Shown piece after piece: positions 27,601 through 40,401 of a stretch of DNA of 64,000 bases. The stretch covers positions 6,768,096 to 6,832,095 of the forward strand of contig NC_079898.1 in the NCBI RefSeq assembly GCF_024868665.1, read 5' to 3'. Each line of letters begins with the position of its first letter. Position 1 is the stretch's first letter. This DNA is from Triplophysa rosa. Its lineage: Eukaryota; Chordata; Actinopteri; Cypriniformes; Nemacheilidae. Under the pieces are notes generated by a model. The model was not told the DNA's origin. It worked only from the letters and a program-made list of their open reading frames with translations, and did not search any database. A program made the translations under genes and the position numbers.

Positions 27601-30344
27601 TCATGCAGTATAAATATATATAAACCAAACAACCATGTTTGTCTGCATTACACCATGTTATGACAATTGTTATTGACAACTGTACAAAAACCTCGCAATT
27701 AAAATAATGTCGCAAAAATAAAGGAATAATGATGATGTATTGTGCTTTGTTGTTTTCACCCATACATACGTTTTAAGATCTTAATTAGGTTTTATACTAA
27801 TTATATCTTTATATAATGAAGAGAGTGCATTGAAAGTGGATATGCCTGGGTTGTGAAATGCTGACAGAGTGGAAACCAGCATATAATGTGTTTAGAATAC
27901 TAACTTGCTTAATATTTAAAGGCTTGTATTTTTTCCCAACATCCGTAGGGTTTTCTCATAACACCAGTTACTTTATTAAGTGATGTTGATCAAATATTAT
28001 TGAGATAATTGAATCGATACAAATATAATGACGATTAGTAGTGTATAATACTTAAATCATTTATTTTCCGATTCAAAGGTTCTCCTGAACATGAGCACTC
28101 CTGTGGACGTCCCCTAGGAATCCGTGTGGGACCCAATGGCACCTTGTTTGTGGCTGATGCCTATTTGGGGTTGTTTGAGGTCAATCCTGTCACAGGTAAA
28201 GCATGAGAAAAAATGACAACATCCATAAATTCTGCTGTAAAATTTCAGTGGTTATTTAAACGTTACAAAACGTTGTGGTTGAACACTGTATATAACTAAA
28301 ATGCACTATTTGTTCATGTGGTAGTTTTTAAATCTCTCTCTGTCTTTCTGTCATCGTTTTGGCTTCTAGGTGATGTGAAGTCTCTGTTGAGCACAGGTAG
28401 GATGATCGGAGGTCGACGCCTGGGCTTTGTGAATGACCTGGACATTACTCAGGATGGGAAGAAGGTGTACTTCACTGACTCCAGCAGCAGGTGGCAGCGC
28501 AGAGACTTCATGAAGCTGATCATGGAAGCCACAGCAGATGGACGGTAAATAGGGCATGAAAGAATTTTATGGGCTTTTGCGTTTTCCGGTTTTGAATGAC
28601 TGATTAAGGATGGACTGGATGGAAATGATTGGTTTTAATAAAGCAGCTTTGACGTTTCAGTGTGCTGGAGTATGATACAGAGACCAGAGAAGTCACTGTG
28701 ATGATGGAGAACTTGAGGTTTCCCAACGGGATCCAGCTCTTCCCGGATGAGGAATCTGTTCTGGTGGCTGAAACAACCATGGCAAGAATAAGGAGGTATT
28801 TGAATGAGTATTGAGTGAATGAGTATATGAATATTAATTTCTGGAATACAAAACTAGATTTTTTCAGATTTTGTTCTTATTGATTCTACTGGAAATTATT
28901 AAAGAGCAAATTTCTGTATAACTTGAAACCTGGAATGGCAACATTTTTGGTTAAGATCTATGATTACAGAATCATGTCTTTTTTACTCAATCTTTTGAAA
29001 TAGACTTTTTTTATATTATAAAAATGTACTAAATGTTTTTTTTTTCATTAAGGTCCCTGAAAATTTCAGTCAATGGAGACTTTCCAAAGACCCTTATAGT
29101 GACACAAATAATGCTAGCAATGTTGTTTCTACTCATTAGAAGAGGGTGTCTACATAGAAGTCATAATGGATGGCAATGGTCATAAAGTACTAAATGATGG
29201 CTTTAAAAACTATTCAAATATTTTAACTTGACAACTTTAAGAAAAAAGTAAATGCTAAAAAAGAGCTATACGTTAAAACAATTCCTTAAGGCAAGTTCTG
29301 TAGTTTTGGATATCATAGATGCCCATGTTTTACTTTCAAACAATAAGTTGATGATGCTTTTGCTACTTTGTGCATCACTTTTACTTTTCAATAAACGTAA
29401 TCTTCTAGTTAAACATTCTCTTCCTACCTTAATACACGTAAATCCTCCTCAATGTCGCGTCTTCATCGCCTCTCACGACTCAATTCTTGAATTACATAGT
29501 CTCGCGACCCAACATATTGTGTGCTTGAGGCACAGACCGTTCTCCTCGGCCTTACCTGGATAAATGATGGGGGGCATGCAGTTACCTAGGCAACCGGCTC
29601 CATCATTAAGCTTCCAGGACTTAGAGATGCATGTCATGTTTCCTCTCACAGTGAATGAACCTAGTGTGGTCTCTGTGACATGGAAGCTTTTGCAGTTTTA
29701 ATATTTAATGGAGATCTTTACTGTGCGGTGATGGTTGTCCGTTTAAAAGAGTAGTTTTAAACAGGAGAAACTCACAACTGACACAAGCGGCACTTCTTTT
29801 AATCGATTATCAAATAACTACTAATGTACACATTGAATCTGCTGTGTGTTTTTAACAGAGTCCACGTGTCTGGTCTGAATAAAGGCGGCATGGACACATT
29901 CATAGACAACCTTCCAGGATTTCCTGACAACATCAGACGCAGTTCTTCAGGAGGCTACTGGGTGGCCATGTCTGCTGTTCGACCCAACCCTGGTTTCTCC
30001 ATGCTTGACTTTCTGTCTCAGAGACCCTGGATTAAAAAGCTCATATTTAAGGTACCTGCTTTTGGAGGTTTTGTTTTTTTACTGTTTTTAGCTTTTGAGA
30101 GCTGAGTTACTAAGCTGTCATAAAATATGTCCAGCTCTTCAGTCAAGCCACGCTGTTGAAGTTTGTGCCACGCTACAGTCTGGTGGTGGAGCTGCATGAC
30201 GGCGGGACGTGCGTGCGGAGCTTCCACGACCCACACGGCATGGTGGCGGCGTACATCAGCGAGGCCCACGAACACAACGGCCACCTCTACCTGGGTTCCT
30301 TCCGCTCACCTTATCTGTGCAAGCTGGACCTGAGCAAAGTGTGA
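24636..30344 (+). CDS. apmap: Adipocyte plasma membrane-associated protein (strictosidine synthase-like propeller)
   Basis: A single-pass type II membrane protein of the strictosidine synthase-like/paraoxonase-like beta-propeller family; mammalian APMAP has arylesterase activity and a role in adipocyte differentiation. Nine exons join in phase: 24636-24727, 24865-24981, 26715-26830, 27068-27160, 28079-28195, 28370-28544, 28661-28795, 29859-30051, 30135-30344. Total 415 aa, against 416 in human. A short basic cytoplasmic N-terminus is followed by a Leu/Val-rich membrane helix at about residues 40-62, then propeller blades with GTLFVADAYLGLFEV, RLGFVNDLDITQDGKKVYF, TDSSSRW, RFPNGIQLFPDEESVLVAET and GYWVAMSAVRPNP. 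All borders are GT-AG. The start is the first ATG and fits the family's MNEPEGLRFRRL-type beginning. No defect is seen. Confidence 0.96.
26283..26681. mobile_element. hAT-type MITE with perfect 8-bp target duplication (apmap intron 2)
   Basis: The element spans 26291-26673 (383 bp), starts CGGTGTTGGGTGTAACTAG and ends with the inverted GTAACTTGCCCAACACTG. It is flanked on both sides by CTCTTGAC (26283-26290 and 26674-26681). An 8-bp duplication with CAGTG-like ends is diagnostic of the hAT superfamily. The interior is made of GTAATTAGTTAC-type repeats and codes for nothing. Confidence 0.9.
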
Positions 30345-32011
30345 AACACGCTCGTGCCATTCCAACCGATCCATCTACTTGAGTCATACCTCACCCTGAC
30401 TTCCAAACAAACAGATTTTGAAGCAATTGCACTTGATATCTTCTTCCATATTCTTTTCAACAAATGAACAAAGACAGTTGCTCCGTTTGATCTTCATTCT
30501 TTGATTTAGCTCTTACAGTAGGCTCGAATTGTTGATCATTTCACATTTTGGGAAGTGTTATAAGTTTGGTTATTTTATAATCAGAAGATGTGCCATTTAC
30601 TATTTTTGTTTCCCACTTATGAGAGAAAGTATGCCGTTTCTGTACTCGTTTTATTTGCACACCATCATCTTGCCCTTAAAATAGAGCTGCGATACAGAAA
30701 ATGAGATTAGAGACTCATAATAACTTCTGCGGGTGGCAAAAAAAAGAGATGTTGTGTTGAGGGAACTTATGTTTTCTTATGAAATTAATCTACTGCAACT
30801 TTATATAAAGCTATAATGATATCTGGGTGAGAAATGTGTGAATGTGACGTACTTCTCTTTATTTCATTTTTCTGTGTCGTCATTATTTGTATATGTTGTT
30901 ATAGGAGAACTGCAGAACTCTGAAGAGCTAAATGAATGCTGCTGGTGTTTAATATTTTACAACTTTACTCGGAAGTCTCATCGTTTTATACAATATAAAA
31001 ATTAGCAGCAATAATGTCCTGTTGCTGTGGTTCTCAACTGGTGGAACAAATAAGACCCAAAACATGATCTGGTTGTGTTATGGACATAAAAAATAACATG
31101 CACGACATTCATGCATCAGTAAAATAGCAAATAGGCTTCAATGCTTCCAAATATGTTTTTTTCTCTACAAGGTTGGGGTTCAATGGGGTGCAGTTATAGT
31201 TTAATATCAAAATGTGGTAAACTGCTATAATTTCCACTTCAAAAAAAGTGAAAGATTCTTTAAAAATGCTGGGTTATTTTCAATCTAGCGTTGGGTCAAA
31301 AAGGTACAAACCGTTGGGTTGTTTTAACAAAAAAGGCATAACCCAATGGTTGGGTTTGACCCAAATAACACAACTAACAGGATTGTTTAGAGTCTCATAT
31401 TTCATTGTCCCTTCCACATTAAAATGCATGCAGGTTAGCGGTACCCAAGGTCTTCCTTTATTCACCCTATATAATTTTTATAGTTTTCCATATAGACCTG
31501 TGCAGTTCATTAGATTTCATTTTTGTTTCTTTTCTCTGTGATAATTCCATTATGGGTGGATTGATTTGGATTCATGTCAACTCTGCATCTCACAGGAAAG
31601 CCGGTTGAGCACAACTGTGCCATTGAATGCTTGTACCCATTTAATGACCATATGGACTTATGAATCTCAGCCACATGTCATGCACGTTTCACAGCGAGTA
31701 GTAAAGTGAGTAGTCCAGAAATCACATGAGTAAATCTGCTCACATAAACCCATCAGAAGTGTCTTTAATGAGCGCTGGCGTACTGCACGGCTTACAGAGA
31801 GAAAGGAAACCCATCCACTGATCTAGTGTAGCAACACAAAGCCTCCGCATGTCAGAGAAATCTTTCATAAGAGCCACTGAATAATTTGCACACAGCATCG
31901 CATTAAACACAAGCTTAGCATTTTAGAAACCGAAGGTCACTTGCCTCTCTAGATCAATAACCAGTCACTAACCTAAAATCATTTTCCGTTCTACACTATT
32001 CAGTGCTCTTT
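30345..32011 (+). other. apmap: apmap 3' UTR and convergent intergenic region
   Basis: Following the apmap stop is AT-rich sequence in which I find no canonical AATAAA at a convincing distance, so the transcript end is open. At 31256-31372 there is a small repeat built on TTGGGT/ACCCAA inverted motifs, probably a MITE remnant. Nothing else is recognised. Confidence 0.4.
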
Positions 32012-33820
32012 TTTATTCTTTTGACAGTCAGTTAGATGTTATGTTAACGTGACATGACATTTCAAATGGACCCGATGAAACAAAGGTCATTTGAGAGTAT
32101 CAGAAGAATGACAGTTAAAATATGTTGTGGACATTGCCTTCATCCATGGAATGGACCACACCTCAAAGTGACAGAGAAACGTCTAGAAGACAAAAAAAAC
32201 CCAAGTGAAGTCTAAAAATGCAATCAAAAAGAATGTATATCATTTCTACAAATAAAATGTGATTTAATTTTATAGAACATTATAGTTATTAAACCAAGCA
32301 TAACATATTTTTTGCAAAAGTAAGGCCTGGAAATATTGTGAAATGTCATGGCCACTTTTATAGTGAATACACTTTTATATTGTTTTGTTGTTGTTGTTTT
32401 TAATATAAGAAACATCTGCTTAAACCAGTTATCACAAATGAATTTCTATAATTTGTCATGACTAAAATGATCTAACTTCCCCTATAAAACCACACATACC
32501 TGCTTTAGCACACTGTCGGTTTGGAAGGGACAGTGGGAGAGGTCTTTGTTATTCCCCATCTTTCTGCACATGGTTCGAGAGATCTCTACTGTCAGAACGT
32601 AGCGGATACCTTTCACTATCTATAGCAGGACACAGGCGTGTTGATTGCAAAAGTGTAAACATATACATACTGAACATAACGCAAGCATCCTGTAGCATAC
32701 CTGTCTCTTTGCATCATCAACAGCCGAGGCTTTGAACAGAAAAGCATCATTGGATTTATTGTTAAATGAGTATGTTCCCACCAGGACTGCCTTCTGTACA
32801 CCTGTGTCATTCTTACTGATGTTTTGTAGAGCTCCTGGGATTGGACGCAAGACATACGTGTGAACTGCAGGTAAAAAAAACAATAGTGAGCTATTGGGCT
32901 ACAAGCACGGATGTAAAGGCAGCAAAGTAAAACTTGCAGAGCTGGATACGATATGTCACTATGTCTAGCAAACTGAGAGACTAAAGTTAAAAGCATTTTT
33001 TAGCTTTACTGTAGTAAACTTGGAGTGGAACTATAACATAAAATGATTCACTACATTTAAGTATTAAAATGTACAATACTTAAAGCGATAGTTCAATCAA
33101 AAATGAATTCTGTCGTCATTTATTTACCTTCTTGTCATTTCAATTCTGCAGACCACAAAATAAGATATTTTGAAGAATGTTGGTAACCAAATAATGGCGG
33201 TACCCATTGACTTCTACTGTTTAGAAACAAAACCAATACAAGTCAAGGGGTACCGCTGTAATTCAGTTACCAACATTCTTCAAAATATCTTCTTTTGTGT
33301 TATGCAGAAGAAATTTTTTGTGAACTATACCTTTAATCTTTTTCTGGCTGGTTTATGAAAATGTGAATGACATTGTAAATGACAATGTAGCTTTTTTTCA
33401 CTTTTTTTATTTATTTTCATTTGTTTACTTCAAATGTAAATCGTTCACATATTCCCCAATGACTCAGTTCACCCTTATGATTTAATACAGTTAACTTCTA
33501 ATGTTGGTCAAGTTGTGTCTCCGGCTTTCTTATTTTGAGAAGTCAAATCTGCTCTGCTGCTCTAATATCCTAAAACTGTTATTAGGTATATTCGTTTGAT
33601 CTCTTCTTATTTTCTAGACGACAATAAAAAGTGCCACAACTTACTCAAACCATATAGCCACAGTATAGGAAACACAAACACGGCCTAACACACACACACA
33701 GACATAAACAAAACACCTACGAATAAACACCAGGGAAAGTTCTTATGAAAACATCTTACCAAATGAGCATAAACCAGCTAGGACAAACACCATAAGAAGA
33801 AGCTGATGAGAGACCCTCAT
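32012..33820 (-). CDS. cst7: Type-2 cystatin, cystatin F-like
   Basis: A secreted or lysosomal inhibitor of papain-like cysteine proteases. Four minus-strand exons join in phase: 33760-33820, 32701-32864, 32500-32619, 32087-32182 (TGA 32087-32089), with AATAAA at 32012-32017. The product is 146 aa (human cystatin F 145). Residues 1-20 form a signal peptide (MRVSHQLLLMVFVLAGLCSF). Protease-binding elements: Gly31 in the PG turn, QIVKG at 75-79 (QxVxG loop, split by an intron) and PW at 127-128. Cys93, Cys105, Cys119 and Cys139 are the family's two disulfide pairs. SND at 58-60 matches the legumain-inhibiting site of cystatins C, E/M and F. Identity as cst7 rests on adjacency to apmap. It lacks the extra cysteines that let human cystatin F dimerise, so another type-2 cystatin is possible. 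Confidence 0.88.
33078..33335. mobile_element. TTAA-flanked MITE in cystatin intron 1
   Basis: TTAAAGCGATAGTTCA at the left is mirrored by TGAACTATACCTTTAA at the right. The arms AAGAATGTTGGTAACCAAAT and GTTACCAACATTCTTCAAAA are inverted copies. Same family as 15718-16160. Confidence 0.8.
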
Positions 33821-33969
33821 GTCTGTTAGCGTTCTCTCAAGTCTACTCTGTAACTTCCTGCTCAGCAACACTTTAACCAGCAGACAGTGTGACAGTGTGT
33901 GTGGCTGCACTGCAACAACAACATCAGCAGCTCTCCAAACACCACTCACATTTCCATTGGTGCTGTCTT

Positions 33970-34006
33970 CATGTGTGTGTGTGTGTGTGTGCGTGTGCGT
34001 GTGCGT

Positions 34007-34098
<92 letters not shown>
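33970..34098. repeat. Compound microsatellite (TG)n(CGTG)n(TG)n(AG)n
   Basis: Pure dinucleotide tracts lie just upstream of the cystatin start (minus strand). The open frames across it are artefacts of low complexity. Confidence 0.95.
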
Positions 34099-34100
<2 letters not shown>

Positions 34101-35487
34101 TAGAACACTGCCAGGTGAATCCAATCCACTGTGATGATTACCGTTTGACTCTCATATGATATTCCAATGTGCTTAAGACACTTCCAAGACATATTTTCAG
34201 CTACATCACTATGCTGTGCTTCCAGAGGTCATGCAGACATGAAGGATTTATTTCTATAAATATCAAACTTTGCAGAGACCACTGAGTCCTTCCTCAAATT
34301 CAAATGAAAGAGAATGTGTGTGTTGAAATGCTTTGAAGGATGCAAGTGAACCCCTGTGGTTTCCCCCCACATCCGGTGGTGACGTTTACTGATAATCATA
34401 CAGCTCTTATATGTGAGTATTGCATATTTAACTGATTATCAAGTTGCAAAAGTGCTAAAAGAGAAGCAGAGCTCGTCTGATGTAAAACTGGGGTTGCTTT
34501 CTGCAAGCTTATTTCTTTTTTAGTTTTGGTGTTTTTAGGGATCCAGGGGCTTAACTTTTTGTTGGTGTTTCTGTGTAGGCTACTTGTACAGACATGAATG
34601 TGTTTCTGCGTGACGTCAGGGAACGTAAGCAAACCCTGTCCCTGTCCTCATCTCTGCTGTTAATAGGCACATACATGACATTTACAGACTGCTTTACTTC
34701 TGTAATGACATTATTTATATTCATATATTTATGACCAAAACTGGATATTCAATTACATAGTATATTTGAATAAGAATCATCAACTGATATGTTAAAAATC
34801 ATACTAAAACATGTCCAGATTGCAAAATAGAGCTTTAACTACTTGCAGAATTTTATAAAGGCTGAATTACATGCAGCCATGGCCTAAATAAAGCCAATGG
34901 GTACATTTCAATGTTCAATCATTTTCAAAACAAGACCAAGAACGTTTATTAGGTAAATTAATAGAATCAATTTTGCTTTCATGTTGATGTTAAGATTACC
35001 ACAGCACATAGATTAAATAAAAAAATATATTGAGGGTTTCAGCTGCAACAACATAAACAAACGTTATCAGACCCAAACGTAACTTCCGGTAGTAGACCTT
35101 CGCAAAGAATCAATAACTGTTGAAAAGTTTTAATTAAATGCAATTAAGATACAGTAAAATATTCATATAAATTATTATTAACAAAATTAAATGTCAAATA
35201 AATTGTTATATTATAACCAAACACAGACCGAAAGTAACTTCGAGACAGGCGTATTTACAAAATACAAAAAATAATAAAAACATACTACCTGAAACAAATC
35301 AAAACATTTTTTTGGTCAAAATTATTAATAAAAATTAAGCATTAATATTTTTTTAAGTTTTGTAAATTATAAACTTGAATAATAATTGTATTGGTGTGTG
35401 ACTCAGAGAGATTCTGCAATGTCAGTATATGTTTGGATTCATAACCAGCAGGTGGCACTGTTGTGTCATTGTAATGCTCGCCCTATA
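34099..35487. other. Intergenic, nothing recognised
   Basis: AT-rich DNA with no supported gene or transposon. Confidence 0.5.
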
Positions 35488-35960
35488 TTCAGCCGCGGAA
35501 AAAATTAAGACACCATTTCAGATTTTAAAATCTCCTATTCATAGGTATGTGTTTAGGTAAAATGATCATTTTTGTTTCATTCTGTGAACTACTTACAACA
35601 GTTTTACGAAATGTCAAATAAATATATTGTTTCTATTTGCATTTATTTGCAGAAAATGAAAACTGGAGAAACAGGTGAAAATAACAGAAAAGATGCTCTG
35701 TATTTTTTTAAGACCTCAAATACTGCAAGGAAAACAAGTTGAAATTCACTTTTAAGAAATACGACAGCAATATTTGTAGGCTGCATGTATTTTGGAAAAG
35801 TTAAAAAAGTTTTTATCACAGTTTTCATGTGTCTTGTCATGCTGTCAGTCTTTCACGTTGCTGTTTGATGACTTTGTCACTCTGAGGTGTGATTTTTGTT
35901 GTTGATTTCTGCCCAATAAACAAAAGCCTCATAAGTAAATTTTTAAAACTTCAAAATAGG
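35488..35960. mobile_element. Degenerate Tc1/mariner-like fragment
   Basis: AAAAAATTAAGACACCATTT, then GGTATGTGTTTAGGTAAAAT, ATTTGCAGAAAATGAAAACT and CAGTCTTTCACGTTGCTGTT follow the order of a common fish Tc1-like element's terminal and C-terminal coding region. It is heavily decayed with no usable frame. Confidence 0.6.
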
Positions 35961-38300
35961 AAAAATGTGGAATTGTTTGTGACCATCTGTACTTTCACTC
36001 TCAGACAGCAGAACTTTTAGAAGGGTCCTCACATGAAGTGCTTGTGTTGTTCAGCCATGTCAAATTCTTCATCCGTCTTCAATCACATCTGCTGATCTTG
36101 TTGCCTGAGCAATTGTTTCTGTGCACTTTACTATGAATGGGAGACTGTTGTGCTCTTCAAAAGACAGCAGATGCTCATCAGCAGTCAACCTTAACTCCTG
36201 CTAATTGCATCTCTGATGTCATGTGCTTAACAGCAACATCTTTTTGTTATCTGGACATACTTAAACACATCTATTCTAATGATGTCTCTTTTATTTTTAT
36301 TTTATAGACCATACCTCACACACTTTGAACTATCATAACAGTAACCCTCAGATTCTTATATAAACTGTCAGTAAGTGTCAAGCACTGCGTGTTTTGTGTT
36401 CTGTGTATATTTCAAAGTGTATTGATTTTTGCAGTATGATGTTTGCCGAGGAGTTCTTCAGAGATGTACTGCATTATTAATCAGGATGATGTTGGGTGAT
36501 GATCTTTGGGTTGGCCAGTGTGACCTTCAGATTCATCTGTCAGCTAATGGATTTAATCTGGTGTCCGACAGAAAAACGATTGTCTGTGTTGTGCGGTCCA
36601 TCTGTCAACCCTGTGCATGTGTGTGTACGTGGGTGAGGCAGATGGGTGACCGGTGAAGTGCCTGTAGCGGGGTTATAAAAGTGCGCCCCTCTGTCAGTAA
36701 CTATCACCTGATGTGGGCCGGTCAAACACTCATCAGTGTTATTATGAGAGACTGAAGCACTGAGATGATAGAATAGTGTCTCGTATCTCAAGGACATTAA
36801 GACCTCAGCAGAACCATATGAAGCTTCTGGGATCAGAACATTCAGTTTCAGGAGACTGTCAGAGTTGGACTTGGGTTGACACATAGCGATCACAAGAAGG
36901 TGATTTAAATGATTGTGAATTAGTTTTAAAATGTTCTCATTCAGATCCATCTAAGATGTTCCATCTGAGATTTCAGAAGTGGCTTGTGAACTTGGAAAAC
37001 GGTTGTGAGGTTGACGTTGCTTTTAGAAGTAGGCTTTTTTTTGCTTGGTAATGCACATGTGAGGTCAAACAAGAGTACATTTAAAAAGCTTTTTTCTGTC
37101 TTTCTGAATAAGAATGCTGTTTAGTGGTTTATTAAAGGCGTATTGAAACAGGTTGAGAGCAATCTGCAACTGAGCCTCCTAAGATTGTTTTGCAGTTGGA
37201 TGCTTTTACATAAAAATGCTTGGGAAACAAATTTGCCTTCGATTTGATTCAGAAAGAGTCTTTTACAGCAAAAAGTAAGTTGTGACATGTTGCCCCCACA
37301 GGAATATTTACAGAATGAATAAACTGGATTGTGACAGTCATCATATTCAGCACTTGATGCTGACTTGCATTTAAACAGCCTGACACTGAGACACTGAAAA
37401 TATGACTTCGAAGAGGTCTGAATGTTGAGTGCTCTTTAAATCTGAAGAAGAAATGTATTTGAGCATACAAGGTTTCATGTCATACTTGCCTCCTGCTGTT
37501 ATAGTTCCTGCACTTGAGGGATGGATGCTTTGCCTTTTACCATTCTATGTAACCGACTACAGAAGGAAAAGATTATCCAACATCTGATTTTTACACATAT
37601 AAACACCTCTCTATATACTGTATAACAAATACGAAACTGAGATCAGTATAAATATGGGACTGTGAAAAGGTTGTTTGGCAAGACTTGAAGCAGCAATTTG
37701 AACCTTTCATACTTTTATAGTCAACTGCTTTTTCAGGAAATTTTGTATATAACATGAGTCATTTATATTATTGGTTAAAGAATAAAATAGAAATAGGAAA
37801 CATTCAACAATTTACTATAAACAAACTATTTACAAAATAACTATTTAGCTTTTTTAATTATTCTTATGTCTAGTATTAATATTGTATAACGTTTTAATTT
37901 TTACAATCTTATGTATGTATTCACATTGTTTTATTTTACATTTTACAATTTAGTAACTTTAGATTTGATGAAAAAATAAAAAGAGTAATTAATAACACTA
38001 TAATATTCACAGCATTAACTTTCTGCTCATTTTAGAGAATTCTGTCACGAACTCATCCATGTCCATTCCGTGTGTTATTGCCTTTTCATGAGCTAAAAGT
38101 AAATAAAAAATCCTCTCAAGAAGCATTGTTCAATGGTGTCAAAAAAACCATCACCCATCGGGTAAACCGGTGATATTTGATGTAACGGGTGTAAAAAATA
38201 TTCATGTGTCATTTGGGGTTCGGGTGCGGGTCGGGAAAAAACACGACTATTTCGACTCGCCTCAGCTGATACGAAACTGCTTTTACACGGTCCTGTGCTT
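35961..38300. other. Intergenic, nothing recognised
   Basis: A minus-strand open frame at 36540-36950 lacks splice context and familiar motifs. The rest is AT-rich non-coding sequence. Confidence 0.5.
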
Positions 38301-40401
38301 ATTTGTGTTCAATCTCTGTCTGAAGAGCTGGGCCCTATATTCTTAGTTTCTAAGAATCCTCTATGAAAGCTCTTAATTTATCTTAAAAACTTCTACGTAG
38401 GAGTCTTAATTTAAAAGCGATTCAGGATCAATCTGAGAGCAACTCAGAAAAAAGAAAAGAAAAACTTTTATCTTAGTGAGGAGGCGGGACTGACCCCCGT
38501 TGCCATGTCTTTTGAAGACTGTGATTGGTTGGTTGGCCAAGAAGGAAAACGAGCTCTTTTAAAGGAGACATCAGATCTGTGTTTAAGTGCTATAATCGGG
38601 TCCCCGGTGCATCTAGCAACCCAGAAAATGTGAAAAATAAGAACCCAGTAAGTTTGTTTTGGTGTGCCTTTCCCTGCAAGCATGTGAGAAATCGAGCCGT
38701 TCAGATTTCGCTCTGATTGTGACGTCCAAAGCGGATTTTATTATATTGTTACTGCCCCTTAATCTACACAGTTCCACCCACGGCGCTCCGCCATTGTTGT
38801 TTTCACAAGCGACAGCGGTGTACGTGACGCCATGGCTAAAGTTCGTGGACAACATGCATGTAGTCCAAACCTGGGAAGACACAGGAGTGGATTTATTTTA
38901 TTTTTAGTGGCGATCCCTCAGAAACCATAAGTAAAAATCTGCTTGTTTGTGCGAATCGCTTCAAATCGGAGTGCTTTTTCAACCTGGGACAGTACAAGCA
39001 GGATTAGCTTTAAAGTTGTTCCTCAAGAGGGATCGAGACCGACTGAATGAGACAAAACTGCCGATGTAAGTAATATTGATCAACAGTCTGAATTGACGTA
39101 AATGTACTGTGTATATATAGGAGGATAACGTTATCATATGATAGCGAAGGGTATGGAGGACTAAACCTGCAAAAATTATAAATAAATAAATGTATAAATA
39201 AATAAATATATAAACGAATAAATGTAATAATATGAAAATAAATAAAGGAATGAATGCTTTGATAAAACAAAATAATTCGTTTTAGCTATTATTGATCTTA
39301 GCTTTAACTTTTTTTCATTTTTTTAAATTGATTTATTATTTTTTGTCCATTTTTTTTTTAATTATTTTACTTTTAGATTTTTATTTATCATTTCCTTTTA
39401 TTTTTTACATTTATTCATTTATATGTTTATTTATTTTATATTTATTTATTATCGCATGTATTTATTTCCACTTTTATTTATTTATTCTTGAATTTATTCT
39501 TACTTTTCTGTGTCTGGTATGATAATTAGATGGGTTGGTCTTGCCTACTATTGGTTCAGCGTAGATTGAAGCGTTTGATCGATTACTCTTGACTTGTTTT
39601 GGACTAACGTCCATTTAGCCAATGAAGTCGATAACCATGCATCAAATGACTATGTGTCATTTAGATTAGTTGCGCTTATTGATGTTTTATTACAGATTGA
39701 CGTGACATTAGTCCAAAACAAGTCAAGAGTAATCGATCAAACGCTTCAATCTATGCTGAACCAATAGTAGGCAAGACCAACCCATCTAATTATCATACAA
39801 GACACAGAAAAGTAAGAATAAATTCAAGAATAAATAAATAAGTGGAAATAAATACTTGCGATAATAAATAAATAAACGTATACATAAATAAATGTAAAAA
39901 TAAAAGGAAATGATAAATAAAATAATCTAAAAATAATTAAAAAATTAAAAAAAATCAATTTAAAAAATGAAAAGAAAAGTTAAAGCTAAGATCAATAATA
40001 GCTAAAACGAATTATTTTGTTTTATCAAAGCATTCATTCCTTTATTTATTTTCATATTATTACATTTATTCGTTTATATATTTATTTATACATTTATAAT
40101 TTTTGCAGGTTTAGTCCTCCATAGAAGGGAGCTAAGTCAGTCACGGGCTAAATAGAACATTCAAAGCCAGTGTTAAACTTACTCTATGTTTATGTTATTT
40201 GGCAGATGGACACTTGGAGTTTAGCTGTATGAATGTTAATACATTATGTGCGTTAATATGTTCAGCTGCGGCAAGCTATTTGTTTTGCTAATGAACAGGG
40301 GCGAACACTGGGGTTAGTTTCGTTTTAAACGTCTCAAATCATTCGTGCTTAGGCTGAAAAATCTGTCACAGCAAACTAGCTCTCACATTGTGTGTGTAAC
40401 G
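38301..40401 (+). repeat. Interspersed repeat family A, copy 2 (interrupted)
   Basis: From about 38680 to 39145 and again 40130-40400 it matches copy 1 (1262-1910) almost base for base. The two halves are separated by the foldback element. The upstream part (38300-38680), with GAGGAGGCGGGACTGACC, belongs to the same composite or a neighbouring element. Confidence 0.7.
39146..40129. mobile_element. Foldback DNA element, near-complete palindrome
   Basis: The 972-bp element (39152-40123) begins TATGGAGGACTAAACCTGC and ends with its exact inverse. Each arm is about 450 bp, mostly (ATAAATAA)-type AT-rich sequence outside and a unique segment (TAGATGGGTTGGTCTTGCC) inside, around a loop of about 90 bp (39606-39698). 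GAAGGG is duplicated at 39146-39151 and 40124-40129 and is single in copy 1 at 1646-1651, which proves a clean insertion. It has no coding capacity. A 6-bp duplication is uncommon, so the superfamily is left open. Confidence 0.9.

Noticed and set aside
33819..34159. Long plus-strand frames across the microsatellite
   Set aside because: They encode only Cys-Val and Arg-Glu dipeptide runs from dinucleotide repeats, and part lies antisense to the cystatin first exon.
36540..36950. 136-codon minus-strand frame
   Set aside because: No homologous motif, signal or splice border is recognised; consistent with chance in gene-free DNA.
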